Of a stretch of DNA of 64,000 nt, positions 1 through 8,133 are shown piece after piece; the first letter of the stretch is position 1, and the number at the start of each line of letters is the position of its first letter. Under the pieces are notes generated by a model. The model had not been told where the DNA came from. It ran no database searches and was given only the letters and a program-made list of their open reading frames with translations. Made by a program: the position numbers and the translations under genes. Source of the DNA: Prevotellaceae bacterium UBA3627 (lineage in GTDB: Bacteria; Bacteroidota; Bacteroidia; Bacteroidales; Bacteroidaceae); the NCBI GenBank assembly GCA_002373375.1, contig DFLE01000057.1, forward strand, positions 52,029 to 116,028, read 5' to 3'.

Positions 1-20
1 TGAAGCTTGCGAAAGTTGAG

Positions 21-57
21 TTAATTATTAATCACGCATTATGAATTATGCATTATT
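21..57. repeat. ATTATGCATT-type dispersed repeat at the truB 3' end
   Basis: An A/T-rich stretch built from TTAATTATTAAT and ATTATGAATTATGCATT. It covers the last codons and stop of truB. Related sequences lie at 38838-38860 (argB 3' end) and, as a diverged copy, at 59360-59392 inside the M20 peptidase gene. Confidence 0.6.
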
Positions 58-738
58 CTCCAGCCATGCCGGGAAGTCATCGAGGGTGACACAATCCTCT
101 ATCCTTACCTCTCCCAGCCTGGTGCGGCAAAGCTGCGTGAGGAAAGCGCCGCTGTCCAGTGCCCTGCCGATGTCACGCGCCAGCGAACGTATGTAAGTGC
201 CCTTACCACACTCCACCCTTATCTGCGCCTGCATCTTCTCAGGGTCAAACCACAGCAGTTCTATATCGTCAACCCTTACGGGCTTTGCCTCCAGCTTCAC
301 GTCCTTGTCCTTGCGGCGCAGCTCATACGCGCGCTTGCCTCCCACGTGCACCGCACTGTATGTAGGCGGCACCTGCATTATGTCACCCTTGAACTGCTCC
401 AGCGCCTGCAATATCCGTTCCTTCGTTATATGGCGGCACGGATAGGTATGGTTTACGGTATGCTCCTTGTCATAGCTTGCCGTGGTGGCTCCAAACTGCA
501 GCGTGGCGGTGTACTCCTTGGAGTGGTACTGCAACGTAGGTATCAGTTTGGTGCACTTACCTGTGCAGAGCGTCAGCACGCCGGTAGCGAGTGGGTCGAG
601 GGTGCCGGCATGACCTGTCTTCACACGCCTCACACCGCAAGCCTTGGATATACGGGTACGCACAAAGGCCAGGGCTCCGAAGCTCGACATGCCGTATGGC
701 TTGTTTATATGTATTATCTCGCCTTCTACGAAGTTCAT
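46..738 (-). CDS. truB: tRNA pseudouridine(55) synthase TruB
   Basis: TruB isomerises U55 to pseudouridine in the T-arm of tRNAs in the cytoplasm. The 230-residue protein has the family hallmark HAGTLDPLATGVL near residue 43, in which Asp48 would be the catalytic aspartate, and the N-terminal motif INKPYGMSS typical of TruB. Length matches the short Bacteroidetes form that lacks a long C-terminal PUA extension. It follows uppP with no gap (uppP stops at 739), so it is the distal gene of the ftsX-DUF3098-uppP-truB operon, an arrangement usual in Bacteroidales. The final codons (NNA, stop) lie within an A/T-rich dispersed repeat, so the exact C-terminus may be strain-specific. Identification is secure. 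Confidence 0.96.
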   Translation of the reverse strand: MNFVEGEIIHINKPYGMSSFGALAFVRTRISKACGVRRVKTGHAGTLDPLATGVLTLCTGKCTKLIPTLQYHSKEYTATLQFGATTASYDKEHTVNHTYPCRHITKERILQALEQFKGDIMQVPPTYSAVHVGGKRAYELRRKDKDVKLEAKPVRVDDIELLWFDPEKMQAQIRVECGKGTYIRSLARDIGRALDSGAFLTQLCRTRLGEVRIEDCVTLDDFPAWLENNA

Positions 739-1596
739 TTAGTCAACCATTACCAGTGAGTGTCCCGTCAACAGCAGCGCTATTATTATGCCGCCGACAA
801 TGATGCGATATATACCGAATGCTTTGAAGCCGTACTTGGACAGGAAAGACACGAACCACTTCATAGCCAGCAACGCCACGACGAAAGCCACGCCGCATCC
901 CAGGAGCAGCATAGAGATATTGTGGCTTGTAGCCCATGCGGTATCCTCTTTCAGCAGGTCAAGCAGGTCAAGCAACGTGGCTCCTGCCATCGTCGGCACT
1001 GCGAGGAAGAAAGAGAACTCTGCCGCACGCTTGCGAGTCAATCCCTGAGCCATACCGCCTACTATGGTAGCCATAGAGCGTGACACTCCGGGTATTACTG
1101 ATATGCACTGGTACAGTCCTATCATGAAGGCGCGTTTCTCGTTCACCTTGTTCTCTTCCGTACCCTTGTTGAGCAACTTATCACAGAAGAGCATGAACAC
1201 GCCGCCCACTACAAGCATTACAGCCACTACCTCCACGCTGTCGAGAAGCCAGTCAAGCACTCCCGATTTCTTTGCAAGCAGTCCTACTACCACCGCCGGT
1301 ACCACGCCGACAATCAGCAGCCAGTAGAAGTAGAAGCGGTGCTTCAGCCTCTGCCATACGTTGCTGCCCTCTGGTGCCGGTGTGTTGTCAAACTGAAAGA
1401 AGCGCTTCCAGTAGAGACATACCACTGAGAGTATGGCGCCAAACTGTATGATGAAAGTAAAGGCATGGACAAAAGGGTCTCCTTGCTGTATGCCCAGCAG
1501 GTTCTGAGTGATAATCATGTGTCCGGTGGAAGATACAGGCAGGAACTCCGTCAGTCCCTCCACCACAGCGATAATCACCGTCTCAAGCCACGTCAT
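739..1596 (-). CDS. uppP: undecaprenyl-diphosphatase UppP (BacA family)
   Basis: This is an integral membrane phosphatase that recycles undecaprenyl diphosphate to the monophosphate carrier used in peptidoglycan and O-antigen synthesis; it also gives bacitracin tolerance. The 285-residue protein shows the first signature EGLTEFLPVSSTGHM (about residues 13-27) and the second, PGVSRSMATIVGG, in the middle, with many hydrophobic segments between. Its start overlaps the stop of the DUF3098 gene by 4 bp, so the two are translationally coupled. It sits between ftsX/DUF3098 and truB in the standard Bacteroidales order. All catalytic-region motifs are present, and the length is normal. Confidence 0.96.
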   Translation of the reverse strand: MTWLETVIIAVVEGLTEFLPVSSTGHMIITQNLLGIQQGDPFVHAFTFIIQFGAILSVVCLYWKRFFQFDNTPAPEGSNVWQRLKHRFYFYWLLIVGVVPAVVVGLLAKKSGVLDWLLDSVEVVAVMLVVGGVFMLFCDKLLNKGTEENKVNEKRAFMIGLYQCISVIPGVSRSMATIVGGMAQGLTRKRAAEFSFFLAVPTMAGATLLDLLDLLKEDTAWATSHNISMLLLGCGVAFVVALLAMKWFVSFLSKYGFKAFGIYRIIVGGIIIALLLTGHSLVMVD

Positions 1597-1832
1597 TTAT
1601 CTTCCTCCTTACTCTTTGACTTATACATTATTCCGCCGATGATAGAAACGAAACCAATGAAGCACACTACCGGCGCCACCTTGGTGCGCAGGCCAGAGAA
1701 GATGTCCGGGTCAAACTGAGTAGGCGTAGAGCCTGCCCCAATCATCATAAGGAATCCTATTACCACTACCAATGCGCTGATACCTATCAACACGAAGTTT
1801 GTCTTTGAAAATGCGAAATTATTATTTTCCAT
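1593..1832 (-). CDS. DUF3098 family small membrane protein
   Basis: A 79-residue protein with a short polar N-terminus and two membrane segments (about residues 13-33 and 51-67). Between them is a conserved-looking loop ending FDPDIFSGLR. This size, the FDP-IFS loop and the position between ftsX and uppP identify it as the DUF3098 family, which is restricted to Bacteroidetes. Function is unknown. Genomic association suggests an envelope or division-related role next to FtsX, but that is inference. It overlaps uppP by 4 bp (ATGA-type junction) and begins 70 bp after the ftsX stop, so it is probably co-transcribed from the ftsX promoter. Confidence 0.9.
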   Translation of the reverse strand: MENNNFAFSKTNFVLIGISALVVVIGFLMMIGAGSTPTQFDPDIFSGLRTKVAPVVCFIGFVSIIGGIMYKSKSKEEDK

Positions 1833-1902
1833 CTATATGTTTTGGATATATGAAATTACCGATATCTGTTAATCCCCGCACCGCCGGTGGGGAACAGTGT
1901 AC

Positions 1903-2760
1903 TTATGCTCTCCTCAAGTATCTTGTCACTGATATATACACGCAGATGGTGGATATAATGACACCAGCGAGCAGCACCGCTGCCGCCGTGACCGCCATCA
2001 CCTGCCATGTCACCACAGATGTTATGTCAGGCTCATAGGCATACAGTGCGTATGCGCCTATGGCCAGTACTATGATGGCTATCAGCGCGGCCACCAGTCC
2101 CTCGAGCACTGCCGTGCGGAGGAAAGGCTTGCGTATGAACGACCATGAGGCGCCCACCAGCGTCATAATGCCTATGGCATGGCGACGCTCATAGATGCCC
2201 AGCCTTACTGTATTGTTTATCAACGAGAATGATATTCCCGTCAGCAACAATGCTATCACCAGCATCACCAGCATCAGCTTGCGCAGGTTGCTGTTGACCT
2301 TGTCCATCAGATCCTTCTGATAGGTCACCTCCGACACCTGCTTAAACTGTTTTATCTGCTTGGCTATTATCTGCAGCGAGTCGCTGTTGGCCTGACTCGC
2401 CTTCAGGTTTATCTCTGCTGAGGGCACAAAAGGATTCATGCCGAGAAATTCCGACGGGTCGGTGCCCAGTGCCTCTGTCTGCTCCTTGAGCGCACGGTCA
2501 CGGTCTATATACTCCAAGTGCGCCACCCACGGCCTGAACTGCAGCTTGCGGCACACCACCGCAGCCTCGTGGTTGGTTACATCATCCTTGAACATCACCG
2601 TCACGGTAAGGTTCTCCTTAACATAGTCTGAGAGATTGTTTGCCGCAAGACCGATAAACACCACCATGCCCAGTAAAATCAGCACAAGCGAGGTGCTGAC
2701 ACACAGCGTTGCCACCTGCCATCCACGACCCTCTACACTTCTTTTTGACCTTTTGCCCAT
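1903..2760 (-). CDS. ftsX: cell division protein FtsX (permease-like)
   Basis: FtsX is the membrane subunit of the FtsEX ABC-type complex, which couples the cytoplasmic ATPase FtsE to periplasmic activation of murein hydrolases at the septum. The 285-residue protein has an N-terminal membrane segment (about 15-38), a periplasmic domain of roughly 110 residues, and three C-terminal membrane segments with the typical stretch SLINNTVRLGIYERR (E/R-rich FtsX core) before the third. ftsE is not adjacent here, which is common in Bacteroidetes. It is the first gene of the leftward operon and has its own -7 box at 2795-2802. The EnvC-like protein at 14.4 kb is a plausible functional partner. Confidence 0.93.
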   Translation of the reverse strand: MGKRSKRSVEGRGWQVATLCVSTSLVLILLGMVVFIGLAANNLSDYVKENLTVTVMFKDDVTNHEAAVVCRKLQFRPWVAHLEYIDRDRALKEQTEALGTDPSEFLGMNPFVPSAEINLKASQANSDSLQIIAKQIKQFKQVSEVTYQKDLMDKVNSNLRKLMLVMLVIALLLTGISFSLINNTVRLGIYERRHAIGIMTLVGASWSFIRKPFLRTAVLEGLVAALIAIIVLAIGAYALYAYEPDITSVVTWQVMAVTAAAVLLAGVIISTICVYISVTRYLRRA

Positions 2761-2794
2761 TTAACGTAAGTACACTTTTAACGCAATTTCGTTA

Positions 2795-2802
2795 CAAAAT
2801 TA
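2795..2802 (-). promoter_or_regulatory. -7 promoter box for ftsX operon
   Basis: On the minus strand this reads TAATTTTG, a match to the Bacteroidetes TAnnTTTG box, 34 bp upstream of the ftsX ATG. A TTG lies about 20 bp further upstream. Confidence 0.6.
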
Positions 2803-2893
2803 CTATAAATTCAATTGATAAACAATAAATTAACTAATCTTAACAAAAGAAAAAAACGTCCGCCGCCCGTAATGCCCGTATTTGCGCACAACA

Positions 2894-2926
2894 TTTGCAC
2901 CTTCAAGAAAAATTAAGTACCTTTGC
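2894..2926 (+). promoter_or_regulatory. promoter of dtd
   Basis: TTTG at 2894-2897, then 21 bp, then TACCTTTG at 2919-2926: the Bacteroidetes -33/-7 pattern, 64 bp before the dtd start. It is divergent from the ftsX promoter. Confidence 0.65.
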
Positions 2927-2990
2927 CTGCCGTTGGACATGTATATGCATGACTGACAGCATTTGAGACAAACTGATAAAACTATAATCT

Positions 2991-3443
2991 ATGCGAGCAG
3001 TGATACAACGCGTCAGCCACGCCTCGGTATCCATCGAGGGCCGCGAGCCGGCAGCCATAGGCCAGGGACTGCTGGTCTTGCTGGGCTGTGCCAATGACGA
3101 CAATGATGAGGACATAACATGGTTGGTAAAGAAGATTACCGGCTTGAGGATATTTGATGATGATGCCGGGGTGATGAACCGCAGCGTGATGGACGTGGGC
3201 GGCGAGATTCTTGTGGTATCGCAGTTTACCCTGTGGGCAAGCTATAAGAAGGGAAACCGCCCCAGCTACCTGCGTGCAGGCAGCCATGATGTCACCATCC
3301 CGTTGTATGAGAAGTTCTGCCAGACCGTGTCAGATGTGATGGGCAAGCCGGTGAAGACGGGTGAGTTTGGCGCCAATATGAAGGTGGAGCTGCTTAACGA
3401 CGGTCCTGTCACTATATGTATGGACACGAGAAACAAGGAGTAA
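2991..3443 (+). CDS. dtd: D-aminoacyl-tRNA deacylase
   Basis: DTD removes D-amino acids mistakenly attached to tRNA, and glycine from tRNA-Ala, as a homodimer in the cytoplasm. The 150-residue length is exactly that of the family. Visible motifs are the N-terminal MRAVIQRV, the active-site strand SQFTL (residues 77-81), and the C-terminal Gly-cisPro motif in NDGPVT near residue 138, which enforces chirality. It stands alone: a consensus promoter lies upstream, and a repeat-filled intergenic region follows. Identification is secure. Confidence 0.96.
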   Translation: MRAVIQRVSHASVSIEGREPAAIGQGLLVLLGCANDDNDEDITWLVKKITGLRIFDDDAGVMNRSVMDVGGEILVVSQFTLWASYKKGNRPSYLRAGSHDVTIPLYEKFCQTVSDVMGKPVKTGEFGANMKVELLNDGPVTICMDTRNKE

Positions 3444-3465
3444 TTTCCACTACCCCGTTTTGCCC

Positions 3466-3866
3466 AAATCACCAAAATGTCCTATTTTCGGCTTCATTTC
3501 CTTGCGATATTTTTCACCAACTCCTCTTTCGGGCTGAAATATCGCAAGGAAATTGTGTTTTGCGTTAAGTGCTGTAATACAGCACTATACAGAACGAGGT
3601 ATAGCTGAAAGGTGGCATTTTTGGGCCTTTTCAGCGTGAAAGCTATGCTTTTACAGTGTGAAACGATAGCTTTTACACCCTAAAAGCTATGCTTTTGCAA
3701 CGTGAAAGTTATGCTTTTTCACACAAAAAAGGCGCTTTTTTCACTCAAAAGCGTAAAAAAGCTAACCGCGGGTTGTTACATTCTTCTTTATAATTATTAT
3801 GTTTTTCTCTGGTTTCTCTCTAGATTGCAAATTGTAATGAAATGTTAAATCACCAAAATGTCCTAT
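3466..3866. repeat. ATAGGAC-element, copy A (401 bp)
   Basis: Fills most of the dtd/nitronate-monooxygenase gap (3444-4014). Both ends carry AAATcACCAAAATGTCCTAT in the same direction (3466-3485, 3847-3866). Inside are TTTCCTTGCGATATT (3497-3511) followed by an inverted copy (3538-3552), then an array of short imperfect palindromes around AAAGCTATGCTTTT at 3636-3724. It is related to the elements at 14043-14420, 34960-35240 and 46877-47253 but more diverged. No ORF is supported in it. Confidence 0.75.
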
Positions 3867-3986
3867 CAGAGGCAGTATCGTAAGACAGGGGTGAAAATAT
3901 CACTCAAAAACACTGCCGATACAGTCATTACACCTTTTATTATATTTTTTTATGAAACAATAAGTGGAAGTTTCAAGGAAAAAGTG

Positions 3987-3994
3987 TAACTTTG
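3987..3994 (+). promoter_or_regulatory. -7 promoter box for the nitronate monooxygenase gene
   Basis: TAACTTTG, 20 bp before ATG 4015. Because this box would lie inside the longer GTG-initiated reading frame starting at 3964, it supports ATG 4015 as the real start. Confidence 0.65.
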
Positions 3995-4014
3995 CAGAAA
4001 ATTATAACTATTAT

Positions 4015-4953
4015 ATGGCAAATCGTATAAAAGAGATTTTCGGAATAGAGCAGCCGGTGATTGCCGGCGGCATGGCATGGTGCAGCGGATGGAGGCTGGC
4101 AGCTGCTGTCAGCAATGCCGGCGGACTGGGCTTGATAGGTGCCGGCACCATGAGTGTTGACCTGCTGCGCGAGCATATACAGAAAGTGAAGGCGGCTACT
4201 GACAAGCCGTGGGGTATCAACCTGCCGCTGATGTATCCGCAGATAGACTCTCTTATTGACATGATTATCGAGGAGGGTTGTAAGATTGTCTTCACATCGG
4301 CTGGCAGTCCGAAGAAATATACCCAGCGTTTCCATGATGCCGGCATGACGGTGGCACACGTGGTGTCATCGTCTAAGTTCGCCAAGAAGTGCGAGGAGGC
4401 TGGCGTTGACGTGGTTGTGGCTGAGGGCTTTGAGGCTGGCGGCCACAATGGCAAGGAGGAGACCACCACGATGTGTCTCATCCCGCAGGTGCGCAAGGCT
4501 ACCACCCTGCCATTGATAGCAGCGGGCGGCATAGCCTCTGGTCAGGCTTGTCTGGCGGCGCAGGTGCTGGGTGCTGAGGGCGTGCAGATAGGCACGCTGT
4601 TTGCCTTAGCTGAAGAGAGCAGCGCGAGCGATGCCTTCAAACAGGCGTGCACCAACCTTGAGGAGGGCGAGACTATGCTGTGCCTGAAGAAGCTGGCGCC
4701 GTCACGACTGGTAAAGAACGGACTTTACAACCGCATAGCAGAGGCGGAGGCAAAGGGTGCCGACGTGCCTGAGTTGCTCGAGATTCTCGGTGAGAAGGCT
4801 ACACGACGCGGCATCTTCGACGGTGACATAGAGAACGGCGAGATGGAGATAGGACAGATAGCCTCTGCCATAAAGCAGGTGGAGCCTGTAAGCGTGATAA
4901 TGAACAGACTTGTAAAGGAATATAACGATGCAAGAGCAGCCATCAATGCATGA
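4015..4953 (+). CDS. nitronate monooxygenase / FabK-like FMN oxidoreductase
   Basis: A flavoprotein of the 2-nitropropane dioxygenase family, TIM-barrel fold, predicted 312 residues. It opens with [18 protein letters not shown] and carries the glycine-rich FMN-phosphate motifs AAGGIASGQ and GAEGVQIGT, plus GFEAGGHNG, which contains the histidine usual at the active site. The family oxidises alkyl nitronates; some members (FabK) are enoyl-ACP reductases, and sequence alone does not separate the two here. The frame is open back to GTG 3964, but the promoter box at 3987-3994 favours ATG 4015. Its 3' end overlaps lptB by 26 bp, so the two are probably co-transcribed. Confidence 0.88.
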   Translation: MANRIKEIFGIEQPVIAGGMAWCSGWRLAAAVSNAGGLGLIGAGTMSVDLLREHIQKVKAATDKPWGINLPLMYPQIDSLIDMIIEEGCKIVFTSAGSPKKYTQRFHDAGMTVAHVVSSSKFAKKCEEAGVDVVVAEGFEAGGHNGKEETTTMCLIPQVRKATTLPLIAAGGIASGQACLAAQVLGAEGVQIGTLFALAEESSASDAFKQACTNLEEGETMLCLKKLAPSRLVKNGLYNRIAEAEAKGADVPELLEILGEKATRRGIFDGDIENGEMEIGQIASAIKQVEPVSVIMNRLVKEYNDARAAINA

Positions 4954-5710
4954 TAACAACAGTCAGGAGAAGTCAACCCTGCGAAGCGAGGGACTGGTAA
5001 AGATTTACGGTAAGCGTACCGTGGTCAACGACGTGTCTTTCAAAGTGAGCCAGGGAGAGATAGTAGGACTGCTGGGACCTAACGGTGCCGGCAAGACCAC
5101 ATCGTTCTATATGACTACCGGACTGGTGGTGCCTAATGCCGGACATGTATATATCAACGATACGGAGATAACGTCAATGGCGGTGTATGAGCACGCAAGA
5201 CACGGCGTGGGATACCTGCCGCAAGAGGCGAGCGTGTTCCGCAAGATGACGGTGGAGGACAATATCCTCTCCGTTCTCCAGATGACGGGCAAGCCTAAGG
5301 AGTATCAGATGGAGAAGCTGGAGAGCCTCATCAGGGAGTTCTCACTGCAGAAGGTGAGGAAGAACTACGGCGACCGTCTGTCGGGCGGCGAGCGCCGACG
5401 CACGGAGATAGCACGCTGTCTGGCCATCGAACCTAAGTTTATCATGCTTGACGAGCCTTTCGCCGGCGTGGACCCCATAGCGGTGGAGGAGATACAGCGA
5501 GTGGTGTGGCAGCTGAAGCACCGTAACATCGGCATACTCATAACTGACCATAACGTACATGAGACTCTCAACATCACCGACCGAGCATACCTGCTCTTTG
5601 AGGGACGCATACTCTTCCACGGCACGTCTGACGAACTGGCTGCCAACCAGACGGTGAGAGAGAAGTATCTGGGCACGAACTTCGTGCTGCAGAGAAAGAA
5701 GTTTGACTGA
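4928..5710 (+). CDS. lptB: LPS export ABC transporter ATP-binding protein LptB
   Basis: LptB is the cytoplasmic ATPase of the LptB2FG complex that extracts lipopolysaccharide from the inner membrane. The 260-residue protein has Walker [10 protein letters not shown], the ABC signature LSGGERRR, Walker [13 protein letters not shown] and the switch histidine in ITDHNV. The stretch [11 protein letters not shown] and the [14 protein letters not shown] core are characteristic of LptB rather than of import ATPases. Two starts are possible: ATG 4928, overlapping the upstream gene, or ATG 4946. No permease gene is adjacent, which is normal for lptB. The rluD-family gene follows 44 bp later. Confidence 0.94.
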   Translation: MQEQPSMHDNNSQEKSTLRSEGLVKIYGKRTVVNDVSFKVSQGEIVGLLGPNGAGKTTSFYMTTGLVVPNAGHVYINDTEITSMAVYEHARHGVGYLPQEASVFRKMTVEDNILSVLQMTGKPKEYQMEKLESLIREFSLQKVRKNYGDRLSGGERRRTEIARCLAIEPKFIMLDEPFAGVDPIAVEEIQRVVWQLKHRNIGILITDHNVHETLNITDRAYLLFEGRILFHGTSDELAANQTVREKYLGTNFVLQRKKFD

Positions 5711-5754
5711 TACCCGTGCCGACTATCCCCATCACATGAAAACGATAACCAACA

Positions 5755-6843
5755 ATGATATCTGAAGACGAATTAGACGACGACATAATACTGGGTGACG
5801 ACGCTGCCGAGGGCGGTGACGGCACTCTGTATGAGCACTTCCGCATAGTGGCTGACCAGGGGCAGGTGGCACTGCGTATTGACAAGTTCCTCACGGAGCA
5901 CATGCCACACTCCTCACGAAACCGCATACAGGCGGCTGCCGATGCCGGCTATATATTCGTGGGCGACAAGCCTGTGAAGTCTAACTACAAGGTGAGACCG
6001 GGAGATGTGGTGACTTTAAGGCTGGAGAGGCCTAAGCACGACACCACCATATACCCCGAGGACATCCCTCTGGAGACGGTGTATGAGGATGACGCCCTGA
6101 TGGTGATAAACAAGCCGGCAGGGATGGTGGTACACCCGGGAGCAGGAAACTTCAACGGCACACTGATAAACGCCGTGGCATGGCACATGAAGGACGTGCC
6201 TACGTTTGACCCTAACTCGCCTGAGGTGGGACTGGTGCACCGCATAGACAAGGACACCAGTGGACTGCTGGTGGTGGCAAAGACCCCCGAGGCGAAGTCT
6301 GCACTGGGCAAACAGTTCTTTGACCACGATACACACCGCTCATATAACTGCCTCGTGTGGGGACACTTCACCGAGGACAGCGGACGCATAGAGGGAAACA
6401 TCACACGCGACCCCAAGGACCGCCTGCGCATGACCGTGGCGGCACCTGACTCCGGCATAGGCAAGCCGGCAGTGACACACTGGAGGGTGATAGAGAAGTT
6501 CGGATATGTGACTCTCATTGAGTGCATACTCGAGACAGGACGCACACACCAGATTCGTGCGCACATGAAGCATATAGGACATCCTCTCTTCGGCGATGAG
6601 CGCTATGGGGGAATGGAGATACTGCGCGGAGAGCGCAGCACCACATACAAGGCGTTTATAAACAACTGTTTCAAGGTGTGTCCGAGACAGGCTCTGCACG
6701 CCAAGACTCTCGGTTTCATACACCCCGTGACTGGTGAGCAGATGGACTTCACCAGCGAGTGGCCCGAGGATTTCAGCTCACTCATAGAGAAATGGAGAGG
6801 TTACGTCAGCGGCACCACACGAGATATGCTGATGACTCTTTGA
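5755..6843 (+). CDS. rluD: RluD-family 23S rRNA pseudouridine synthase
   Basis: This enzyme converts uridines in helix 69 or related sites of 23S rRNA to pseudouridine. The 362-residue protein has an acidic N-terminal extension, an S4 RNA-binding domain (about residues 40-95, including RIDKFLTEHMPHSSRNRIQ), and the RluA/RluD catalytic domain with HRIDKDTSGLLVV, whose aspartate is the nucleophile. ETGRTHQIRAHM near the C-terminus is the second family motif. The presence of S4 favours RluD-type over RluA. It lies 44 bp downstream of lptB and is likely in the same transcript. Exact rRNA target positions cannot be read from sequence. Confidence 0.93.
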   Translation: MISEDELDDDIILGDDAAEGGDGTLYEHFRIVADQGQVALRIDKFLTEHMPHSSRNRIQAAADAGYIFVGDKPVKSNYKVRPGDVVTLRLERPKHDTTIYPEDIPLETVYEDDALMVINKPAGMVVHPGAGNFNGTLINAVAWHMKDVPTFDPNSPEVGLVHRIDKDTSGLLVVAKTPEAKSALGKQFFDHDTHRSYNCLVWGHFTEDSGRIEGNITRDPKDRLRMTVAAPDSGIGKPAVTHWRVIEKFGYVTLIECILETGRTHQIRAHMKHIGHPLFGDERYGGMEILRGERSTTYKAFINNCFKVCPRQALHAKTLGFIHPVTGEQMDFTSEWPEDFSSLIEKWRGYVSGTTRDMLMTL

Positions 6844-6902
6844 CATTTCAGATAATTGCTAATAACAAGACAGGTACATAATCTGACATATTCATTTATA
6901 TA

Positions 6903-8054
6903 ATGATCGAGGTAAAGAAAATAAGCACAAAGAAGGAGATTGGGAGGTTTATAGATTTCCGCACCAGGCTGTATAAGGATGACCCTTGTGCCGTGCCTTA
7001 CCTTTTCATGGGCGAATGTGATGACTTAGACAAGAAGAAGAACCCTGCCTTCGACTTCTGCGAGGCTGAGTATTACATGGCATACAAGGACGGGCGCGAG
7101 GCAGGACGCGTGGCTGCCATCATCAACCACAAGGCTAATGAGCTGTGGAAGCAGAAATGCGTACGCTTCGGATATTTCGACTTTATCGATGATGTGGAGG
7201 TGTCAGAGGCTCTTATCAATAAGGTAAAGGAGTATGGAGCTGCTAAAAGTATGGACACTATCATCGGTCCGATGGGCTTCGTCGATATGGACCGCGAGGG
7301 TATGCTCGTGGAGGGCTTCGACACCATGGCGACCATGCACGCCAACCACAACTTCCCATACTATAGCAAGCACCTTGAGCGACTGGGCTTTGTAAAGGAT
7401 AACGACTGGGTACAGCAGCTTGTCACCATTCCTGACCAAGTGCCTGAGAAGATGGCCAAGATTACGCAGATGATAGGCAAGCGCTATAACCTGAAGGCTC
7501 ATAAGCTAACCAAGAAACAGCTTATGGGTGACTACGGCCTGAGGTTCTTCCACGTGCTCAACAAGTGCTATAAGGACCTGTATGAGTTCTCTGAACTTAC
7601 CGACAGGCAGATAAAGAAGCTGGTGAATGACTATCTCGGCATAGCCGACCTTAACCTCATCACATTCATCTTTGACGAGAACAAGAAGACGGAGGAATCA
7701 CCTGAAGGTGAGCTGGTAGGTTTTGGCGTGAGTTTCCCCTCCTTCTCTAAGGCTCTGCGCAAGACAAAGAACGGCAAGTTGTTCCCCTTCGGGTGGTTCC
7801 ATCTGCTGCGCACGCTAAAATGGCATAACACAGACACAGTAGATCTGCTCCTCATCGGCGTGCTGCCTGAGTACAGGGCCAAGGGCGCCAATGCCATACT
7901 CTTTGACGACCTCATACGCTGGTACCAGAAGTATGGCTTCACCAAGGCTCTCACACTCGCCATGATGGAGACCAATGAAGGTGTGCTCTCAGCATGGCAG
8001 TACTTCGAGGCTGCAACAGTGAAGCGCCTGAGAAGCTATAAGGCGAGGCTGTAA
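6903..8054 (+). CDS. GNAT-superfamily acetyltransferase-like protein
   Basis: A 383-residue soluble protein of a family common in Bacteroidales and usually labelled N-acetyltransferase. The N-terminal half begins VKKISTKKEIGRFIDF and contains YYMAYKDGREAGRVAAI, resembling a GNAT beta-hairpin. The C-terminal half has a second GNAT-like core, LLLIGVLPEYRAKGANAIL, where RAKGAN occupies the place of the acetyl-CoA pyrophosphate loop. Two tandem GNAT folds are therefore likely. The substrate is unknown. It stands 59 bp after the rluD-family gene and ends before a bidirectional terminator at 8081-8114. Family assignment is fair; activity is not shown. Confidence 0.75.
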   Translation: MIEVKKISTKKEIGRFIDFRTRLYKDDPCAVPYLFMGECDDLDKKKNPAFDFCEAEYYMAYKDGREAGRVAAIINHKANELWKQKCVRFGYFDFIDDVEVSEALINKVKEYGAAKSMDTIIGPMGFVDMDREGMLVEGFDTMATMHANHNFPYYSKHLERLGFVKDNDWVQQLVTIPDQVPEKMAKITQMIGKRYNLKAHKLTKKQLMGDYGLRFFHVLNKCYKDLYEFSELTDRQIKKLVNDYLGIADLNLITFIFDENKKTEESPEGELVGFGVSFPSFSKALRKTKNGKLFPFGWFHLLRTLKWHNTDTVDLLLIGVLPEYRAKGANAILFDDLIRWYQKYGFTKALTLAMMETNEGVLSAWQYFEAATVKRLRSYKARL

Positions 8055-8080
8055 GTAAAAGGATATATTCTATATAAACG

Positions 8081-8114
8081 AAATAAGAGGATGTGCATTC
8101 ACATCCTCTTATTT
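8081..8114. terminator. bidirectional terminator
   Basis: Perfect 14-bp inverted repeat (8081-8094 with 8101-8114; AAATAAGAGGATGT) with a 6-base loop and A/T flanks. It lies between the converging GNAT-like and helicase genes. Confidence 0.85.
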
Positions 8115-8133
8115 CTTGTTAAAGCGTTATTTG

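Noticed and set aside
3964..4014. GTG-initiated N-terminal extension of the nitronate monooxygenase
   Set aside because: The extension contains the -7 box TAACTTTG, and family proteins start at the ATG 4015 segment.
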